Assembly: GCA_016177845.1 (NCBI GenBank)
Contig: JACOUO010000028.1
Location: 78,531 to 142,530, forward strand
Direction of reading: 5' to 3'
DNA: 64,000 nucleotides
Origin: Deltaproteobacteria bacterium
Lineage (GTDB): Bacteria; Desulfobacterota; GWC2-55-46
Part shown: positions 32,092 to 41,655 of the stretch, piece after piece
How positions within the stretch are numbered: the stretch's first letter is position 1
Layout of the letters: every line of letters begins with the position of its first letter
Position numbers and translations under genes: made by a program
The notes under the pieces: generated by a model
Told to the model about the DNA's origin: nothing
Databases searched by the model: none
The model's input: the letters and a program-made list of their open reading frames with translations, nothing else

Positions 32092-32544
32092 TTATTGCTT
32101 CTTCTTCTCTACTTCGTGGATCTTATCAAGCCTTCTCTGATGCCTTCCGCCTTCAAACCTTGTCTCAAGCCAGGTCTTTGTTATCTCTCTGGCAAGCCCC
32201 TTGCCTACGATACGGCCTCCGATGACAAGTATGTTGGCGTCGTTATGCTCTTTTGCCATGCGCGCGGTATAGACATCGCTTACAAGCGCGGCCCTGACAT
32301 TATCGTACTTATTGGCAAGAATCGACATGCCGATGCCTGTGCCGCACACGAGTATCCCTTTTGCGATTTCGCCCTTTGAGACCCTCTCTGCAACAGGTGA
32401 GCCGTAATCAGGGTAATCGACAGACTTATCTTCGCTGTCAACTCCCAGGTCTATTACTTCAACCCCAAGGTCTTTGAGGTATTCCTTTATATCTTCCTTA
32501 AGCTCGTGACCTGCGTGGTCGCTTGCTATTACAACCTTTTCCAT
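32092..32544 (-). CDS. rpiB: Ribose-5-phosphate isomerase B
   Basis: 150 residues. Matches the RpiB/LacAB family: VIASDHAGHELKEDIKEYL, VDYPDYGSPVAERV, the catalytic cysteine region ILVCGTGIGMSILANK and NDANILVIGGRIVG. It interconverts ribulose-5-P and ribose-5-P. It lies between fabF and glyA on the same strand. Confidence 0.95.
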   Translation of the reverse strand: MEKVVIASDHAGHELKEDIKEYLKDLGVEVIDLGVDSEDKSVDYPDYGSPVAERVSKGEIAKGILVCGTGIGMSILANKYDNVRAALVSDVYTARMAKEHNDANILVIGGRIVGKGLAREITKTWLETRFEGGRHQRRLDKIHEVEKKKQ

Positions 32545-32633
32545 AGAGGCGTTTCCTCCGATTTTTCAAGACGGCTTTTAGTTTAAAAAGTATATCTTTA
32601 TATTATAGTTCAGCGCGCCGCCTTAATCAAATC

Positions 32634-33869
32634 CTACTCAAAGCGTTTGAAAGCGAGGACGCCGTTTGTTCCGCCAAAGCCGAAGGAGTTTGAAATAACC
32701 GCTTTGACCTTAAGCTCCCTTGCCGTGTTCGGCACATAGTCGAGGTCGCATTCAGGGTCAGGCGTCTCATGGTTTACAGTCGGGGGCAGAACCCCTTCCT
32801 TTAATGACATGACTGAAAACACTGCCTCTATTCCGCCTGCCGCGCCTAAAAGATGGCCTGTCATGCCCTTTGTGGAGCTTACGGCAAGTTTCTTGGCGTG
32901 GTCGCCAAAAACCTTCTTTATGGCCATTGTCTCGTAAAGGTCATTATAATATGTAGAAGTGCCGTGGGCGTTTATGTAGCCGATATCTTCCTTGTTAAGG
33001 CCTGAGCCTCTGAGGGCAAGCTCAATGCACTTTGACGCGCCCTCTCCGTTTGGGGAAGGTGTGGTCATGTGGTGGGCATCGGAGTTCGCGCCGTAGCCTA
33101 CGACTTCAGCGTAAATCTTTGCGCCCCTCTTCTTTGCCGACTCAAGCTCTTCCAATACAAGGACGCCTGAGCCTTCTCCGACTACGAAGCCGTCCCTGTC
33201 CTTGTCAAACGGCCTGCTCGCCCTTAAGGGCTCGTCATTGCGGGTCGAAAGCGCCTTCATCGCGTTAAATCCCGCTACGCATAAAGGAGTGATTGTCGAT
33301 TCGGTTCCGCCTGCTATCATCACATCAGCCATATCGTTCTGAATGAGCCTGAAAGCGTCGCCTATGGAATGAGTGCCTGTGGCGCAGGCTGTTACCGCGC
33401 AACTGTTAGGGCCTTTTGCGCCTAATTTTATGGAGACCTGCCCTGAGGCGAGGTTGATTATAACCATCGGAATGAAAAACGGGGTTATCCTGTCCGGGCC
33501 TTTTTCTTTCAATACATCGTACCAGTGCTCGATTGCCGGCAGACCGCCAATCCCTGCGCCGATATATACGCCTACTCTTTCAGCGTTCTCTTCTGTAATT
33601 TTATAGCCCGAGTCCTCGAATGCCATTGTGCTTGCTGACATGGCATACTGGATGAAGAGGTCCATCTTTTTGACCTCTTTTTTCTCAATGGCCGTGGTCG
33701 GTTCAAAATCAGGGACTTCGCCTGCTATCTTTACAGGGAAGGTCGAAGCGTCAAACCTTGTTATCGTCCTGATGCCTGAACGGCCTTCCTTTGCCCCGCC
33801 CCAGGACTTCTCTATCCCGGTCCCTAAAGGGCTTACTATGCCTACGCCTGTTACGACTACTCTTCTCAT
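32634..33869 (-). CDS. fabF: Beta-ketoacyl-ACP synthase II
   Basis: 411 residues from ATG at 33867-33869 ([18 protein letters not shown]), the normal family start; the frame is open 12 codons further with an AAGGA, so the longer form cannot be excluded. The catalytic triad is Cys in [13 protein letters not shown], His in [12 protein letters not shown] and His in [13 protein letters not shown]. It elongates acyl-ACP by condensation with malonyl-ACP. It follows acpP by about 160 bp in the fab cluster. Confidence 0.95.
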   Translation of the reverse strand: MRRVVVTGVGIVSPLGTGIEKSWGGAKEGRSGIRTITRFDASTFPVKIAGEVPDFEPTTAIEKKEVKKMDLFIQYAMSASTMAFEDSGYKITEENAERVGVYIGAGIGGLPAIEHWYDVLKEKGPDRITPFFIPMVIINLASGQVSIKLGAKGPNSCAVTACATGTHSIGDAFRLIQNDMADVMIAGGTESTITPLCVAGFNAMKALSTRNDEPLRASRPFDKDRDGFVVGEGSGVLVLEELESAKKRGAKIYAEVVGYGANSDAHHMTTPSPNGEGASKCIELALRGSGLNKEDIGYINAHGTSTYYNDLYETMAIKKVFGDHAKKLAVSSTKGMTGHLLGAAGGIEAVFSVMSLKEGVLPPTVNHETPDPECDLDYVPNTARELKVKAVISNSFGFGGTNGVLAFKRFE

Positions 33870-34027
33870 AATTTTCCAATTCAGAACGCCCTCTTTGATG
33901 GGCATTCCGCTCGCTTCCTTATTATAATATCAGTTTATTAAGCCAATTTAAATCAAATGGCGTTGAGCCTGGGAAATTCCAGCGCTCAACGCCTTAAATA
34001 CAGCCTTTTCTGCGGTTTTGTCAGGTA

Positions 34028-34267
34028 TTACTTGCCGGCTTTTTTCTGGATGTATTCCACGGCATCCTGAACTGTCTTTATCTTCTCGGCGTCTTCGTCA
34101 GGGATCTCGATTGAGAACTCTTCCTCAAATGCCATTACCATCTCAACTGTATCAAGTGAATCAGCGCCGAGGTCATCGACAAAAGAGGCCTGAGATGTTA
34201 CTTCTTCCTCTGTGACATCGAGCTGGTCTATTATGATTTTCTTTACCTTATTTTCAATTGAAGACAT
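34028..34267 (-). CDS. acpP: Acyl carrier protein
   Basis: 79 residues from ATG at 34265-34267, with GGAGG 8 nt upstream. A GTG two codons earlier is too close to that site. The phosphopantetheine serine is Ser37 in [15 protein letters not shown]. It is acidic, as usual, and carries growing acyl chains for the neighbouring fab enzymes. Confidence 0.97.
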   Translation of the reverse strand: MSSIENKVKKIIIDQLDVTEEEVTSQASFVDDLGADSLDTVEMVMAFEEEFSIEIPDEDAEKIKTVQDAVEYIQKKAGK

Positions 34268-34407
34268 TTGCACTACCTCCTAAAGATTATGATTTTATTT
34301 ATAAAATACGGCCTTTGCCTTCGGACTTTAAAGCTTTTTCACGCAGTGGTTTTGGATAACAACACTGTATAACACCTATCAGTGCCATTGTCAATTTTTT
34401 ATCAAGC

Positions 34408-35148
34408 CTACATCGCCATTCCACCGTTTATGTTAAGCACCTGGCCCGTGATGTAGTTTGAGGCGTTTGAAGCAAGGAAAAGCACGCCCATTGCCACATC
34501 ATTGGCACCGCCAAGCCTGCCAAGCGGTATCTTGTTCAGAAGGTCTGACTTTACCTGCGGGGAAAGCACATCCGTCATTGCCGTCTCGATAAAGCCGGGA
34601 GCTACGGCGTTGACTGTGATATTCCTGCTTGCGACTTCCCTTGCAACGCTCTTTGTAAAACCAATAAGGCCTGCCTTGCTTGCGGCATAGTTAGCCTGCC
34701 CTGCATTGCCCATCACGCCCACAACAGAGGCAATATTGACGATACGGCCCCACTTCATCTTTGTCATGTATTTAAGGACTGCCTTGGTGCAGGCGAAAGC
34801 GCCCTTAAGGTTGATGTTCATTACAGAGTCCCAGTCCTCTTCCTTCATCCTCAGGAGAAGCCCGTCACGGGTAATGCCTGCGTTATTTACAAGTATGTGA
34901 ATGCCTTCAAGGTCGGTAAAGACCTTTTCAGCCATCTCTTCAGTTTCCTTTACGTTTGAGACATCCACCTTAAGCGCAAGGGCCTTTCTGCCCATATCCT
35001 TTACTTCTTTCGCTGTCTCTTCCGCCTTCTCAAGGTTTATGTCAACAACCGCAACATCCGCCCCATAAGAAGCAAGCTTTAAAGCGATTGCCTTTCCGAT
35101 GCCTTGACCCGCGCCTGTTACAATGGCAACTCTTCCTGATAATTGCAT
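34408..35148 (-). CDS. fabG: 3-oxoacyl-ACP reductase
   Basis: 246 residues, classical short-chain dehydrogenase. NADPH motif TGAGQGIGKAIA, NNAGITRDGLLLRM, catalytic Ser in NIASVVGVMGNAGQ and Y-x-x-x-K in NYAASKAGLIG, and the end YITGQVLNINGGMAM. It reduces 3-ketoacyl-ACP. It lies 125 bp after fabD; the gap holds repeats of the fabD end. Confidence 0.97.
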   Translation of the reverse strand: MQLSGRVAIVTGAGQGIGKAIALKLASYGADVAVVDINLEKAEETAKEVKDMGRKALALKVDVSNVKETEEMAEKVFTDLEGIHILVNNAGITRDGLLLRMKEEDWDSVMNINLKGAFACTKAVLKYMTKMKWGRIVNIASVVGVMGNAGQANYAASKAGLIGFTKSVAREVASRNITVNAVAPGFIETAMTDVLSPQVKSDLLNKIPLGRLGGANDVAMGVLFLASNASNYITGQVLNINGGMAM

Positions 35149-35196
35149 CTTGTACCCTCCTTATGAAAAAACTTTTTTAAGCCTTCAATCCTGTGC

Positions 35197-35304
35197 TTAT
35201 CTTTTCAAGTCAAAAAACGCCGCTCATTATTGAAAGGCCGCGCTTATCTTTTCAAGTCAAAATGCCTGATGCTCTATTGAAAAGCCGTAGTTATCTTTTC
35301 AAGT
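35197..35304. repeat. Tandem copies of the fabD 3' end, period 47 bp
   Basis: The 14-mer TTATCTTTTCAAGT begins at 35197, 35244 and 35291, two exact steps of 47 bp. Read on the minus strand in the fabD frame, the three copies end LEKITTAFQ-stop (the real fabD end), LEKISAAFQ-stop and LEKISTGLKA-stop. The two distal copies lie beyond the fabD stop codon and are not translated as part of it. Confidence 0.85.
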
Positions 35305-36212
35305 TCAGAGGCCTCATTGAGGTTGAAGGAGTTTATCTCCTTCTCAATGCGCTTGATAAGGCCTGTGAGCACCTTGCCCGGCCCGACCTCTATGATATTG
35401 GCAACTCCGTCCTGCTTCATCCTTCTTATGATATCCACCCATCTGACAGGGCTTGTAAGCTGGTCTTTGAGCAGCCCTTTTATCTTTGAGGCGTCGCTAA
35501 GGGGCTTCGCCTCAACATTTGTCAGTACCGGGATGTTGAAGTCCTTGAATGTTATCTTATTTAATTCTTCCGCAAGCCTTTCAGCCGCCGCCTCCATAAG
35601 GGGCGAATGCGAAGGAGCGCTTACCTGAAGGGGCACTACCCTCTTGGCTCCCCTCTCCTTTGCGAGGTTTGCCGCTATTTCAACCGCTGCGGCGTGGCCT
35701 GAGATGACTATCTGCTCAGGGCTGTTTATGTTTGCTGGCACTACCCTTGCGGCATCTATGGAAGCTGAATCGCATATCACCTGCACATCTTCTATGCCAA
35801 GCCCAAGAATGGCGCACATCCTGCCCACACCCTGCGGAACGCTCTCCTGCATGAACTTGCCCCTTAAGTGGACAAGCTTTACCGCGTCCCTGAACTCAAG
35901 GGAGCCTGCGGCAACAAGCGCAGTATACTCACCGAGGCTGTGGCCTGAGAGGTACGCAGGCTTAAGGTCTGTCTTTTCATTCAAGACCCTTAAGGCCGCT
36001 ATGCTTGCGGTCAAAAGAGCAGGCTGGGTTATCTCGGTTTTATCTATTTCTTCCTGAGGGCCTTCAAAGGAAAGCCTTGCTATATCAAAACCAAGCGCGT
36101 CATTTGCCTCTTCAAAGGTCTTTCTGGCGATATCGAATGATTCAAAAAAACTCTTGCCCATTCCAACCGATTGGGAACCCTGGCCCGGAAATACAAAAGC
36201 AAGTTTACTCAT
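35274..36212 (-). CDS. fabD: Malonyl-CoA:ACP transacylase
   Basis: 312 residues. FVFPGQGSQSVGMGK at the N-terminus, nucleophile Ser92 in LSGHSLGEYTALVA, ISGHAAAVE, catalytic His in VSAPSHSPLMEAAA, and IIEVGPGKVLTGLIKRI. It loads malonyl groups onto ACP. The C-terminal nine codons are repeated twice downstream (35197-35290), so the end of the protein may have changed by tandem duplication. Confidence 0.96.
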   Translation of the reverse strand: MSKLAFVFPGQGSQSVGMGKSFFESFDIARKTFEEANDALGFDIARLSFEGPQEEIDKTEITQPALLTASIAALRVLNEKTDLKPAYLSGHSLGEYTALVAAGSLEFRDAVKLVHLRGKFMQESVPQGVGRMCAILGLGIEDVQVICDSASIDAARVVPANINSPEQIVISGHAAAVEIAANLAKERGAKRVVPLQVSAPSHSPLMEAAAERLAEELNKITFKDFNIPVLTNVEAKPLSDASKIKGLLKDQLTSPVRWVDIIRRMKQDGVANIIEVGPGKVLTGLIKRIEKEINSFNLNEASELEKITTAFQ

Positions 36213-36239
36213 CTAAATTAACCTCAGAGGGGAAATTAT

Positions 36240-37214
36240 CTACCACTTAACAGCGGCTGATGCCCATGTAAGCCCGCCGCCGAATGAAACAAAAACTATC
36301 ACATCCCCATCCTTTATCTTGCCTGTCCTTACTGCCTCATCAAGGGCAAGCGGGATGGAGCCTGCCGAAGTATTGCCGTACCTGTCAAGGTTTGTATAGA
36401 CCTTGTCATCGGTTAATTTAAGCCTGTCCCTTGTGGCGTTTATTATCCTTAAATTGGCCTGATGGGGAATCAGAAGGCTTATATTGTCCGCCGTAAGACC
36501 GTTGGTCTCCATGGCCTCGGTGATGGCATTGCCCATTGTACGGACTGCTATCTTGAATGTCTCATTGCCGTTCATCTTAAGGAAAGGGCTTGCCTGTTCC
36601 TTGTCTTCAAAAGGGGTCTGAGGGCAGGAGTTCTGGGCATAGAGCATATCCCAGTGCTTTCCGTCAGAATGTATATGGCAGGAAAGGACTCCCTTGCTGC
36701 CTTTTTCAGCCGAAAGCACGACCGCGCCCGCGCCGTCTCCGAACAGGACGCAGGTTGCCCTGTCTTTCCAGTCGATTATCTTTGAGAACCTGTCAACGCC
36801 TATTACAAGCGCCTTTTTTACTTCGCCTGATTTTATGTATTTGTTCGCTATGTCGAGGGCGTAAAGGAAGCCTGAACATGCCGCGGAAACATCGAATGCG
36901 GCTGCCCCTGACCTGACTCCGAGGTCAGACTGCACCAGGCAGGCTGTTGCCGGGAATGCCATCTCAGGCGTGACCGTGCCTACTACGATGAGGTCGATAT
37001 CCTTGGGAGAGACTCCTGCGGCCTTAAGCGCGTTCTTTGCGGCCTTTGAGGCCATGTCAGCGGTTGTGTCGGTGACGCAGACCCTTCTTTCCCTGATGCC
37101 TGTCCTTGTTGAAATCCAGGTGTCTGATGTCTCAACCATCGCCTCAAGGTCCTGGTTGGTCAGCACCTTCTCCGGCACATAAGAACCTGTGCCGACAATC
37201 CTTGCCCTAAGCAT
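36240..37214 (-). CDS. fabH: Beta-ketoacyl-ACP synthase III
   Basis: 324 residues. Catalytic Cys113 in FDVSAACSGFLYALD, His in LLIPHQANLRII and Asn in DRYGNTSAGSIPLALDEA. TSDTWISTRTGIRERR is the CoA-binding start. It starts fatty-acid synthesis from acetyl-CoA or a branched primer; the primer cannot be read from sequence. It lies 5 bp after plsX. Confidence 0.97.
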   Translation of the reverse strand: MLRARIVGTGSYVPEKVLTNQDLEAMVETSDTWISTRTGIRERRVCVTDTTADMASKAAKNALKAAGVSPKDIDLIVVGTVTPEMAFPATACLVQSDLGVRSGAAAFDVSAACSGFLYALDIANKYIKSGEVKKALVIGVDRFSKIIDWKDRATCVLFGDGAGAVVLSAEKGSKGVLSCHIHSDGKHWDMLYAQNSCPQTPFEDKEQASPFLKMNGNETFKIAVRTMGNAITEAMETNGLTADNISLLIPHQANLRIINATRDRLKLTDDKVYTNLDRYGNTSAGSIPLALDEAVRTGKIKDGDVIVFVSFGGGLTWASAAVKW

Positions 37215-37219
37215 ACGGA

Positions 37220-38257
37220 TTAACTCCCTGCTGCCGCTTCGTTTGTGCGGCTAAGCCTTTCTAAATCGCCGTCTTTTTCAATATATTCAGCAAGATAGGA
37301 ATTAACCTTGCTCTCTGAGAACTCTTTTGCCCTTAATATCGCGTTCCTGATTGCCCTTGGGTTAGACCTGCCGTGGCTTATGATGCACACGCCGTCTATC
37401 CCAAGCAGAGGCGCGCCGCCGTATTCGGCATAATCTATCTTCTTTTTTAAATTTTTAAAAGCGCCTTTTGAAAGAAGATATCCTATCTTGGAAGGCACGC
37501 TTGCCATTATCTCATTTTTAAGCATTGTGGTTACGGCCTCTACAAGGCCTTCGCTCAGCTTTAATACCACATTGCCCACAAAGCCGTCAGTGACTATTAC
37601 ATCAATGTCGCCCTGATAGATATCCCTGCCCTCGACATACCCTATATAATTAAGCGAGGTCTTCTTTAACAGGGCGTTTGTCTCCCTTGTAAGCTCGTTC
37701 CCCTTGCCTTCCTCTTCTCCGTTTGAGAGGAGCCCGACCTTGGGACGGTCTTTTTTAAGGATGAACCGGGCGTACTGCTCTCCCATTATTGCGAAATGCA
37801 CAAGATGTATTGGCTTACAGTCGACATTACCGCCCACATCGAGGACAATAGCGGGGTTTTTCATGGTAGGGACCGTGACTGCTATGGCCGGCCTTTCAAC
37901 GCCCTTGACCTTCTTTAAAAGGAACATCCCTGCTGCCATTGCCGCGCCTGAGTTTCCCGCGCTTACTACGGCATCAGCCTCCCCTGCCTTTACAAGGTCA
38001 AAACATACCTTTAATGATGAGTCCTTCTTCTTTCTAATGGCCTGAGCAGGAGGCTCGCACATCTCTATGATTTCAGTGGTGTGCCTTATGGAAATAAGGG
38101 ACCTGTCAGCGCCAAGCCTGTTAAGCTCCGCCTCGACCCTGTCCTTATCGCCTACAAGAATAACAGGAATGCCCAGCTCTGTAGCGGCCAGGACGGCCCC
38201 TTCAACTACAGCCGCAGGGGCATGATCCCCTCCCATTGCGTCTACTGCTATTTTCAT
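37220..38257 (-). CDS. plsX: Phosphate acyltransferase PlsX
   Basis: 345 residues. [58 protein letters not shown] and [20 protein letters not shown] are signature segments. It makes acyl-phosphate from acyl-ACP for phospholipid synthesis. A pair of hairpins lies in the 147-bp gap between rpmF and this gene. Confidence 0.97.
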   Translation of the reverse strand: MKIAVDAMGGDHAPAAVVEGAVLAATELGIPVILVGDKDRVEAELNRLGADRSLISIRHTTEIIEMCEPPAQAIRKKKDSSLKVCFDLVKAGEADAVVSAGNSGAAMAAGMFLLKKVKGVERPAIAVTVPTMKNPAIVLDVGGNVDCKPIHLVHFAIMGEQYARFILKKDRPKVGLLSNGEEEGKGNELTRETNALLKKTSLNYIGYVEGRDIYQGDIDVIVTDGFVGNVVLKLSEGLVEAVTTMLKNEIMASVPSKIGYLLSKGAFKNLKKKIDYAEYGGAPLLGIDGVCIISHGRSNPRAIRNAILRAKEFSESKVNSYLAEYIEKDGDLERLSRTNEAAAGS

Positions 38258-38275
38258 ACTGTTTTGGCTGAATAA

Positions 38276-38372
38276 TTAAAAAGGATGCCGCTTTTTTGAA
38301 GCGGCTGATTAAAAACGAAATGAGTTACCGGCGGGGGAAATAACCCACTGCGGATTATTTCAACCCTGCCGG
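38276..38372 (-). promoter_or_regulatory. Two hairpins in the rpmF-plsX spacer, possible attenuator
   Basis: First, 38328-38372: a large imperfect stem from CCGGC to GCCGG that includes GAAATAACCC against GGATTATTTC, with a 5-nt loop. Second, 38287-38305: GCCGCTT / AAGCGGC, followed on the minus strand by ATCC and TTTTT, terminator-like. The second is about 20 bp before the plsX start. Together they could set the level of plsX-fab relative to rpmF. Confidence 0.5.
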
Positions 38373-38404
38373 TATCAATAAGATCAAAGGCCAGCACCGT
38401 CAGC

Positions 38405-38590
38405 TTAGACTGCCTCTTCTTTTTTAATGACGGCTCTGCCCTTGTATGTTCCGCAACTCGGGCAAACATAATGGGGACGCTTCGGCTCGCCGCACTGCGG
38501 GCAGGTGGAAATAGCCGGGGCTGAAAGAGCGTCGTGGCTCCTTCTCTGCATCCTCTTGCACCTTGAATGTCTTTTCTTTGGATTCGGCAT
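38405..38590 (-). CDS. rpmF: 50S ribosomal protein L32
   Basis: 61 residues: [21 protein letters not shown] then a zinc-binding pair CPQCGEPK and [10 protein letters not shown]. This is the cysteine-containing, zinc-requiring form of L32. The linkage yceD-rpmF-plsX is widely conserved. Confidence 0.97.
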   Translation of the reverse strand: MPNPKKRHSRCKRMQRRSHDALSAPAISTCPQCGEPKRPHYVCPSCGTYKGRAVIKKEEAV

Positions 38591-38631
38591 TGTTTGTTAC
38601 CTCTCTTTTTTATTCTTTCCTAAAGGGAAAA

Positions 38632-39156
38632 CTATTTTATCTTAAAATCCTTCAACTTTGCAAATTTAGATTCAGTCTTGCCGCCTTTCGGGCATCCGCA
38701 CTCGCCTAAATTAAGGTCCGCGCCGCAGTTCGGGCACAGTCCCTTGCACTCAGGGTCATGCAAAGGGTTCATCGGCAGTTCAAGGGAAATCTGCGATAGT
38801 AAAAGCTCGTTCGTGTCTATCTCATGGCCTTCGAGATAATTTACTTCCATGTCCTCAGGCTTAAGCTCTTTTTCCTTTTCGGCTTCTCTCTTCTTTGAGT
38901 AGAAATCAGTAAAGGTTGAAGAGAAACCGTAGTCGAAATCCTTAAGACACCTGCTGCAGCTAAGCTTAAGGGTTGTTTTGACATCTCCCCTTACAAATAT
39001 GTCCCCGTCAGTCTTTGAAAGCTCAAGATGAGCGGCCACAGTAGAGGCAAACCTGAAATCAAGTTTTCCGCCCGCAACCTCTTCAAGCGCCTTGCCTTCT
39101 TCGGTCAGGTCAAGGGTCAGTCCGTCTTCCGGAATATCGTATATGTCTATCTTCAT
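38632..39156 (-). CDS. YceD/DUF177 family protein
   Basis: 174 residues. DUF177 core with LKLSCSRCLKDFDYGFSSTF and a C-terminal cysteine cluster, CKGLCPNCGADLNLGECGC, which probably binds metal. Family members lie upstream of rpmF in most bacteria and are linked to 23S rRNA accumulation. It is the first gene of the rpmF-plsX-fab group, 41 bp before rpmF. Confidence 0.9.
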   Translation of the reverse strand: MKIDIYDIPEDGLTLDLTEEGKALEEVAGGKLDFRFASTVAAHLELSKTDGDIFVRGDVKTTLKLSCSRCLKDFDYGFSSTFTDFYSKKREAEKEKELKPEDMEVNYLEGHEIDTNELLLSQISLELPMNPLHDPECKGLCPNCGADLNLGECGCPKGGKTESKFAKLKDFKIK

Positions 39157-39223
39157 AATATTATCTTAGTATAAAGACTTAAAAGTATACAAGAATTAAT
39201 TGCGGATTGTCAATAAAATTTAC

Positions 39224-39252
39224 TTGACATATAATCTGCCGCTGTTTATATT
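39224..39252 (+). promoter_or_regulatory. Promoter of tRNA-Gln
   Basis: Perfect TTGACA (39224-39229), a 17-nt spacer, TATATT (39247-39252). It lies 40 bp upstream of the mature tRNA. Confidence 0.85.
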
Positions 39253-39291
39253 TATAAAGCTAATCGCGCTGCAAACACTTCCACAACCAAC

Positions 39292-39365
39292 TGGGGGATC
39301 GTCTAACGGCAGGACAACGGGCTCTGAACTCGTTTATCTAGGTTCGAATCCTGGTCCCCCAGCCA
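39292..39365 (+). tRNA. tRNA-Gln (anticodon CTG)
   Basis: Acceptor stem TGGGGGA / TCCCCCA, D-arm with GGCAGGAC, anticodon stem ACGGG / CTCGT with loop CTCTGAA (anticodon CTG), T-arm with GGTTCGAATCC, discriminator G and an encoded CCA (39363-39365). It reads CAG. Confidence 0.95.
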
Positions 39366-39474
39366 ATTTTTCTTTCGGATTTTCTTCCATAAATCAAACT
39401 ATTTCCCTCTGGCATGGGCAAGAGATACGCGCGGAGATTTCCAAGGATAGGCAATATTTGGGGCTGGCTGTGGT

Positions 39475-39750
39475 TTAGAACTGGTCAACTACATAGCGTA
39501 AAGAGACAAGTATCAGATTCAATATGGAGATAAGAAGTACAGCTATGGTGGCGTGATACACATATTTATTCCTGCGTGATTCCCGGCCGGACAGGCCCTT
39601 TATAATGACATCGTGTATACTCGCCCTAAGCCAGCCCGTCATCCCCTGTATATCCCTTTTTTCTTCAAAACGGCAGATAAGCTCCTCAAAGTATATATCG
39701 AGGATATTATCTACCTTTCGTTTTAGTTCATCCAATTCTTTCGGGTCCAT
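39475..39750 (-). CDS. Small protein with one C-terminal membrane helix, unknown
   Basis: 91 residues. The N-terminal two thirds are charged and helical (LDELKRKVDNILDIYFEELICRF, then WLRASIHDVIIKGL). A basic stretch, RESRRNK, is followed by a single membrane helix, YHATIAVLLISILNLILVSL. This suggests a tail-anchored inner-membrane protein with a cytoplasmic helical domain. No ribosome-binding site is clear. It lies alone between tRNA-Gln and the divergent pilB-like gene. Not recognised. Confidence 0.55.
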   Translation of the reverse strand: MDPKELDELKRKVDNILDIYFEELICRFEEKRDIQGMTGWLRASIHDVIIKGLSGRESRRNKYVYHATIAVLLISILNLILVSLRYVVDQF

Positions 39751-39894
39751 ACTGATAAGTATACGCAGAGATCATTCCCTTGCAACATCGGCTTTATTGC
39801 AAATAAGCTTCTTAGTTGCAATATATCGAAATTATTGTCATTTTGCTGTAGTGATGTTATAAATGAGATAGAATATTTTCTCTGAGGACTCTCC

Positions 39895-41619
39895 ATGCCG
39901 ACAAAGAAGATAGGCGAACTCCTGATCGAATCAGGGCTCATAACCGAGTCGCAGTTAAAAATGGCCCTCAGGGAATGCAAGGAAGAACAAGGGTTAAAAT
40001 TAGGCGCTGTCCTGATAAAAATGGGCTTTGCCTCCGAGATAGACATTGCTCAGACTCTCGCCTTCCAGCTTAATATGCCGTTCGTAGATATCGCCTCTGA
40101 ATCTGTTGACCCCGAAGTAACAACCCTTGTAAACGAAAAACTCGCAAAAAAATACCTCCTCATGCCCCTATACAAGGAAGGCAGGGTCCTCAAAATAGCA
40201 ATGACAGACCCGCTTAACCTTAATGCCATTGACGACATTAGGTTTTCAACCGAACTGGACATCGAGCCCTGTGTCGCAACCATCTCGGATGTCACCACCG
40301 CGATAAGAGCCAACTACCACCTGCTGAACGAGCCCATTGATGAAATGATGGGCGATTTTAAAAAAGAAACTTATGTCGAGGTCATACATGATTCCGAGCT
40401 CAGGCTGGACATCTCCGAGCACATCAAGCAGAGTTCCGCGCCCCCGATAATCCGTATGGTGGACTCCATGATCACGCAGGCAGTGGACAACAGGGCCAGC
40501 GACATCCATCTTGAGCCGCAGGAAAATCAGATGAAGCTCAGGGTCCGAATTGACGGCATCATGCGTGAGACGCTGCAGCTTCCCAAATGGGTGCAGGGGC
40601 CTGTCACTTCAAGGATAAAGCTGATGGCGAGGATGGATATTACGGAAAGGAGGGTCCCTCAGGACGGAAGGATAAAGGTGCGGCTTGGCAAAAAAAAGCT
40701 GGACCTTAGGGTATCCACACTCCCGACACAGTACGGGGAGACTGTTGTAATGAGGGTGCTTGACCCAAAGTCCGCCATTGTGGACCTTAAAGGGATAGGG
40801 CTTGAAAGGACTGACCTGCAAAAAATCACTGAGGTAGTAGGCAAGCCTCAGGGCATGGTGCTTGTGACAGGGCCTACGGGAAGCGGAAAGACCTCTACCC
40901 TTTACTCCATAATTTCCCATATAAAAAAGCCTGAGATAAACATAATCACCCTTGAAGACCCCATAGAATATGAGCTCAAGGACATAAATCAGGTAGCGGT
41001 CAATGAAAAGACAGGCCTTACTTTTTCATCCACACTGCGCTCTGTGCTCAGGCAGGACCCTGATGTAATACTTGTAGGCGAGATGAGGGACGCTGAGACC
41101 GCTCAGATAGCTCTTCAGGCATCCATTACAGGCCACCTTGTATTCTCTACCCTTCACACCAACGATGCCTTATCGTGCATAGTAAGGCTTAAGAATATGG
41201 GCATTCCGCAGTACATGATAGCTTCGGCGCTCACCTGTGTTGTAGCGCAGAGGCTGGTAAGGAAGATATGCCAACATTGCAAAGAACCTTATATTCCTTC
41301 AATCGAAGAACTTGAGAAAACAGGGATAACCCTCCGGTGCAGGGAAACTCTTTACAGGGGACGCGGATGCAAGAAGTGCGGCGGCACCGGGTACATGGGA
41401 AGGATGGGAGTTTTCGAGGTGCTAACCGTAAACAACAGGATGAAAAAGCTGATAGCCTCAGATGCTGATGAACAGGAGATCATGACAGCGGTTGCCGCCT
41501 CAGGCATGGTCTCGCTATATGAAGACGGCACAAAAAAGGTGCTCGGCGGGTTGACTACGATCAGCGAGCTTTCAAGGGTAGTCTGCCTCCCCGGTGAAGC
41601 TGAGGATATGCCGGTTTAA
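39895..41619 (+). CDS. Type II secretion / type IV pilus assembly ATPase (GspE/PilB)
   Basis: 574 residues. N-terminal MshEN domain (KIGELLIESGLITESQLKMAL ... NMPFVDIA), a c-di-GMP-binding fold in some relatives. Walker A is GPTGSGKTSTL, Walker B DPDVILVGEMRD, His box TGHLVFSTLHTND, and the zinc-binding C-terminus has CQHCKEPY and CKKCGGTGYMGRMG. It powers pilus extension or secretion at the inner membrane. It stands alone here, without pilC, pilT or pilins, so the exact machine is unknown. The next gene makes c-di-GMP, which may bind the MshEN domain; that is inference. Confidence 0.93.
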   Translation: MPTKKIGELLIESGLITESQLKMALRECKEEQGLKLGAVLIKMGFASEIDIAQTLAFQLNMPFVDIASESVDPEVTTLVNEKLAKKYLLMPLYKEGRVLKIAMTDPLNLNAIDDIRFSTELDIEPCVATISDVTTAIRANYHLLNEPIDEMMGDFKKETYVEVIHDSELRLDISEHIKQSSAPPIIRMVDSMITQAVDNRASDIHLEPQENQMKLRVRIDGIMRETLQLPKWVQGPVTSRIKLMARMDITERRVPQDGRIKVRLGKKKLDLRVSTLPTQYGETVVMRVLDPKSAIVDLKGIGLERTDLQKITEVVGKPQGMVLVTGPTGSGKTSTLYSIISHIKKPEINIITLEDPIEYELKDINQVAVNEKTGLTFSSTLRSVLRQDPDVILVGEMRDAETAQIALQASITGHLVFSTLHTNDALSCIVRLKNMGIPQYMIASALTCVVAQRLVRKICQHCKEPYIPSIEELEKTGITLRCRETLYRGRGCKKCGGTGYMGRMGVFEVLTVNNRMKKLIASDADEQEIMTAVAASGMVSLYEDGTKKVLGGLTTISELSRVVCLPGEAEDMPV

Positions 41620-41655
41620 ATAAGATAGACCCGACCCCCTTTTCCTTATGCCTCA

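Noticed and set aside
38254..38469. 71-codon minus-strand frame in the rpmF-plsX spacer
   Set aside because: It begins inside rpmF in another frame and runs through both hairpins. No ribosome-binding site, no homology.
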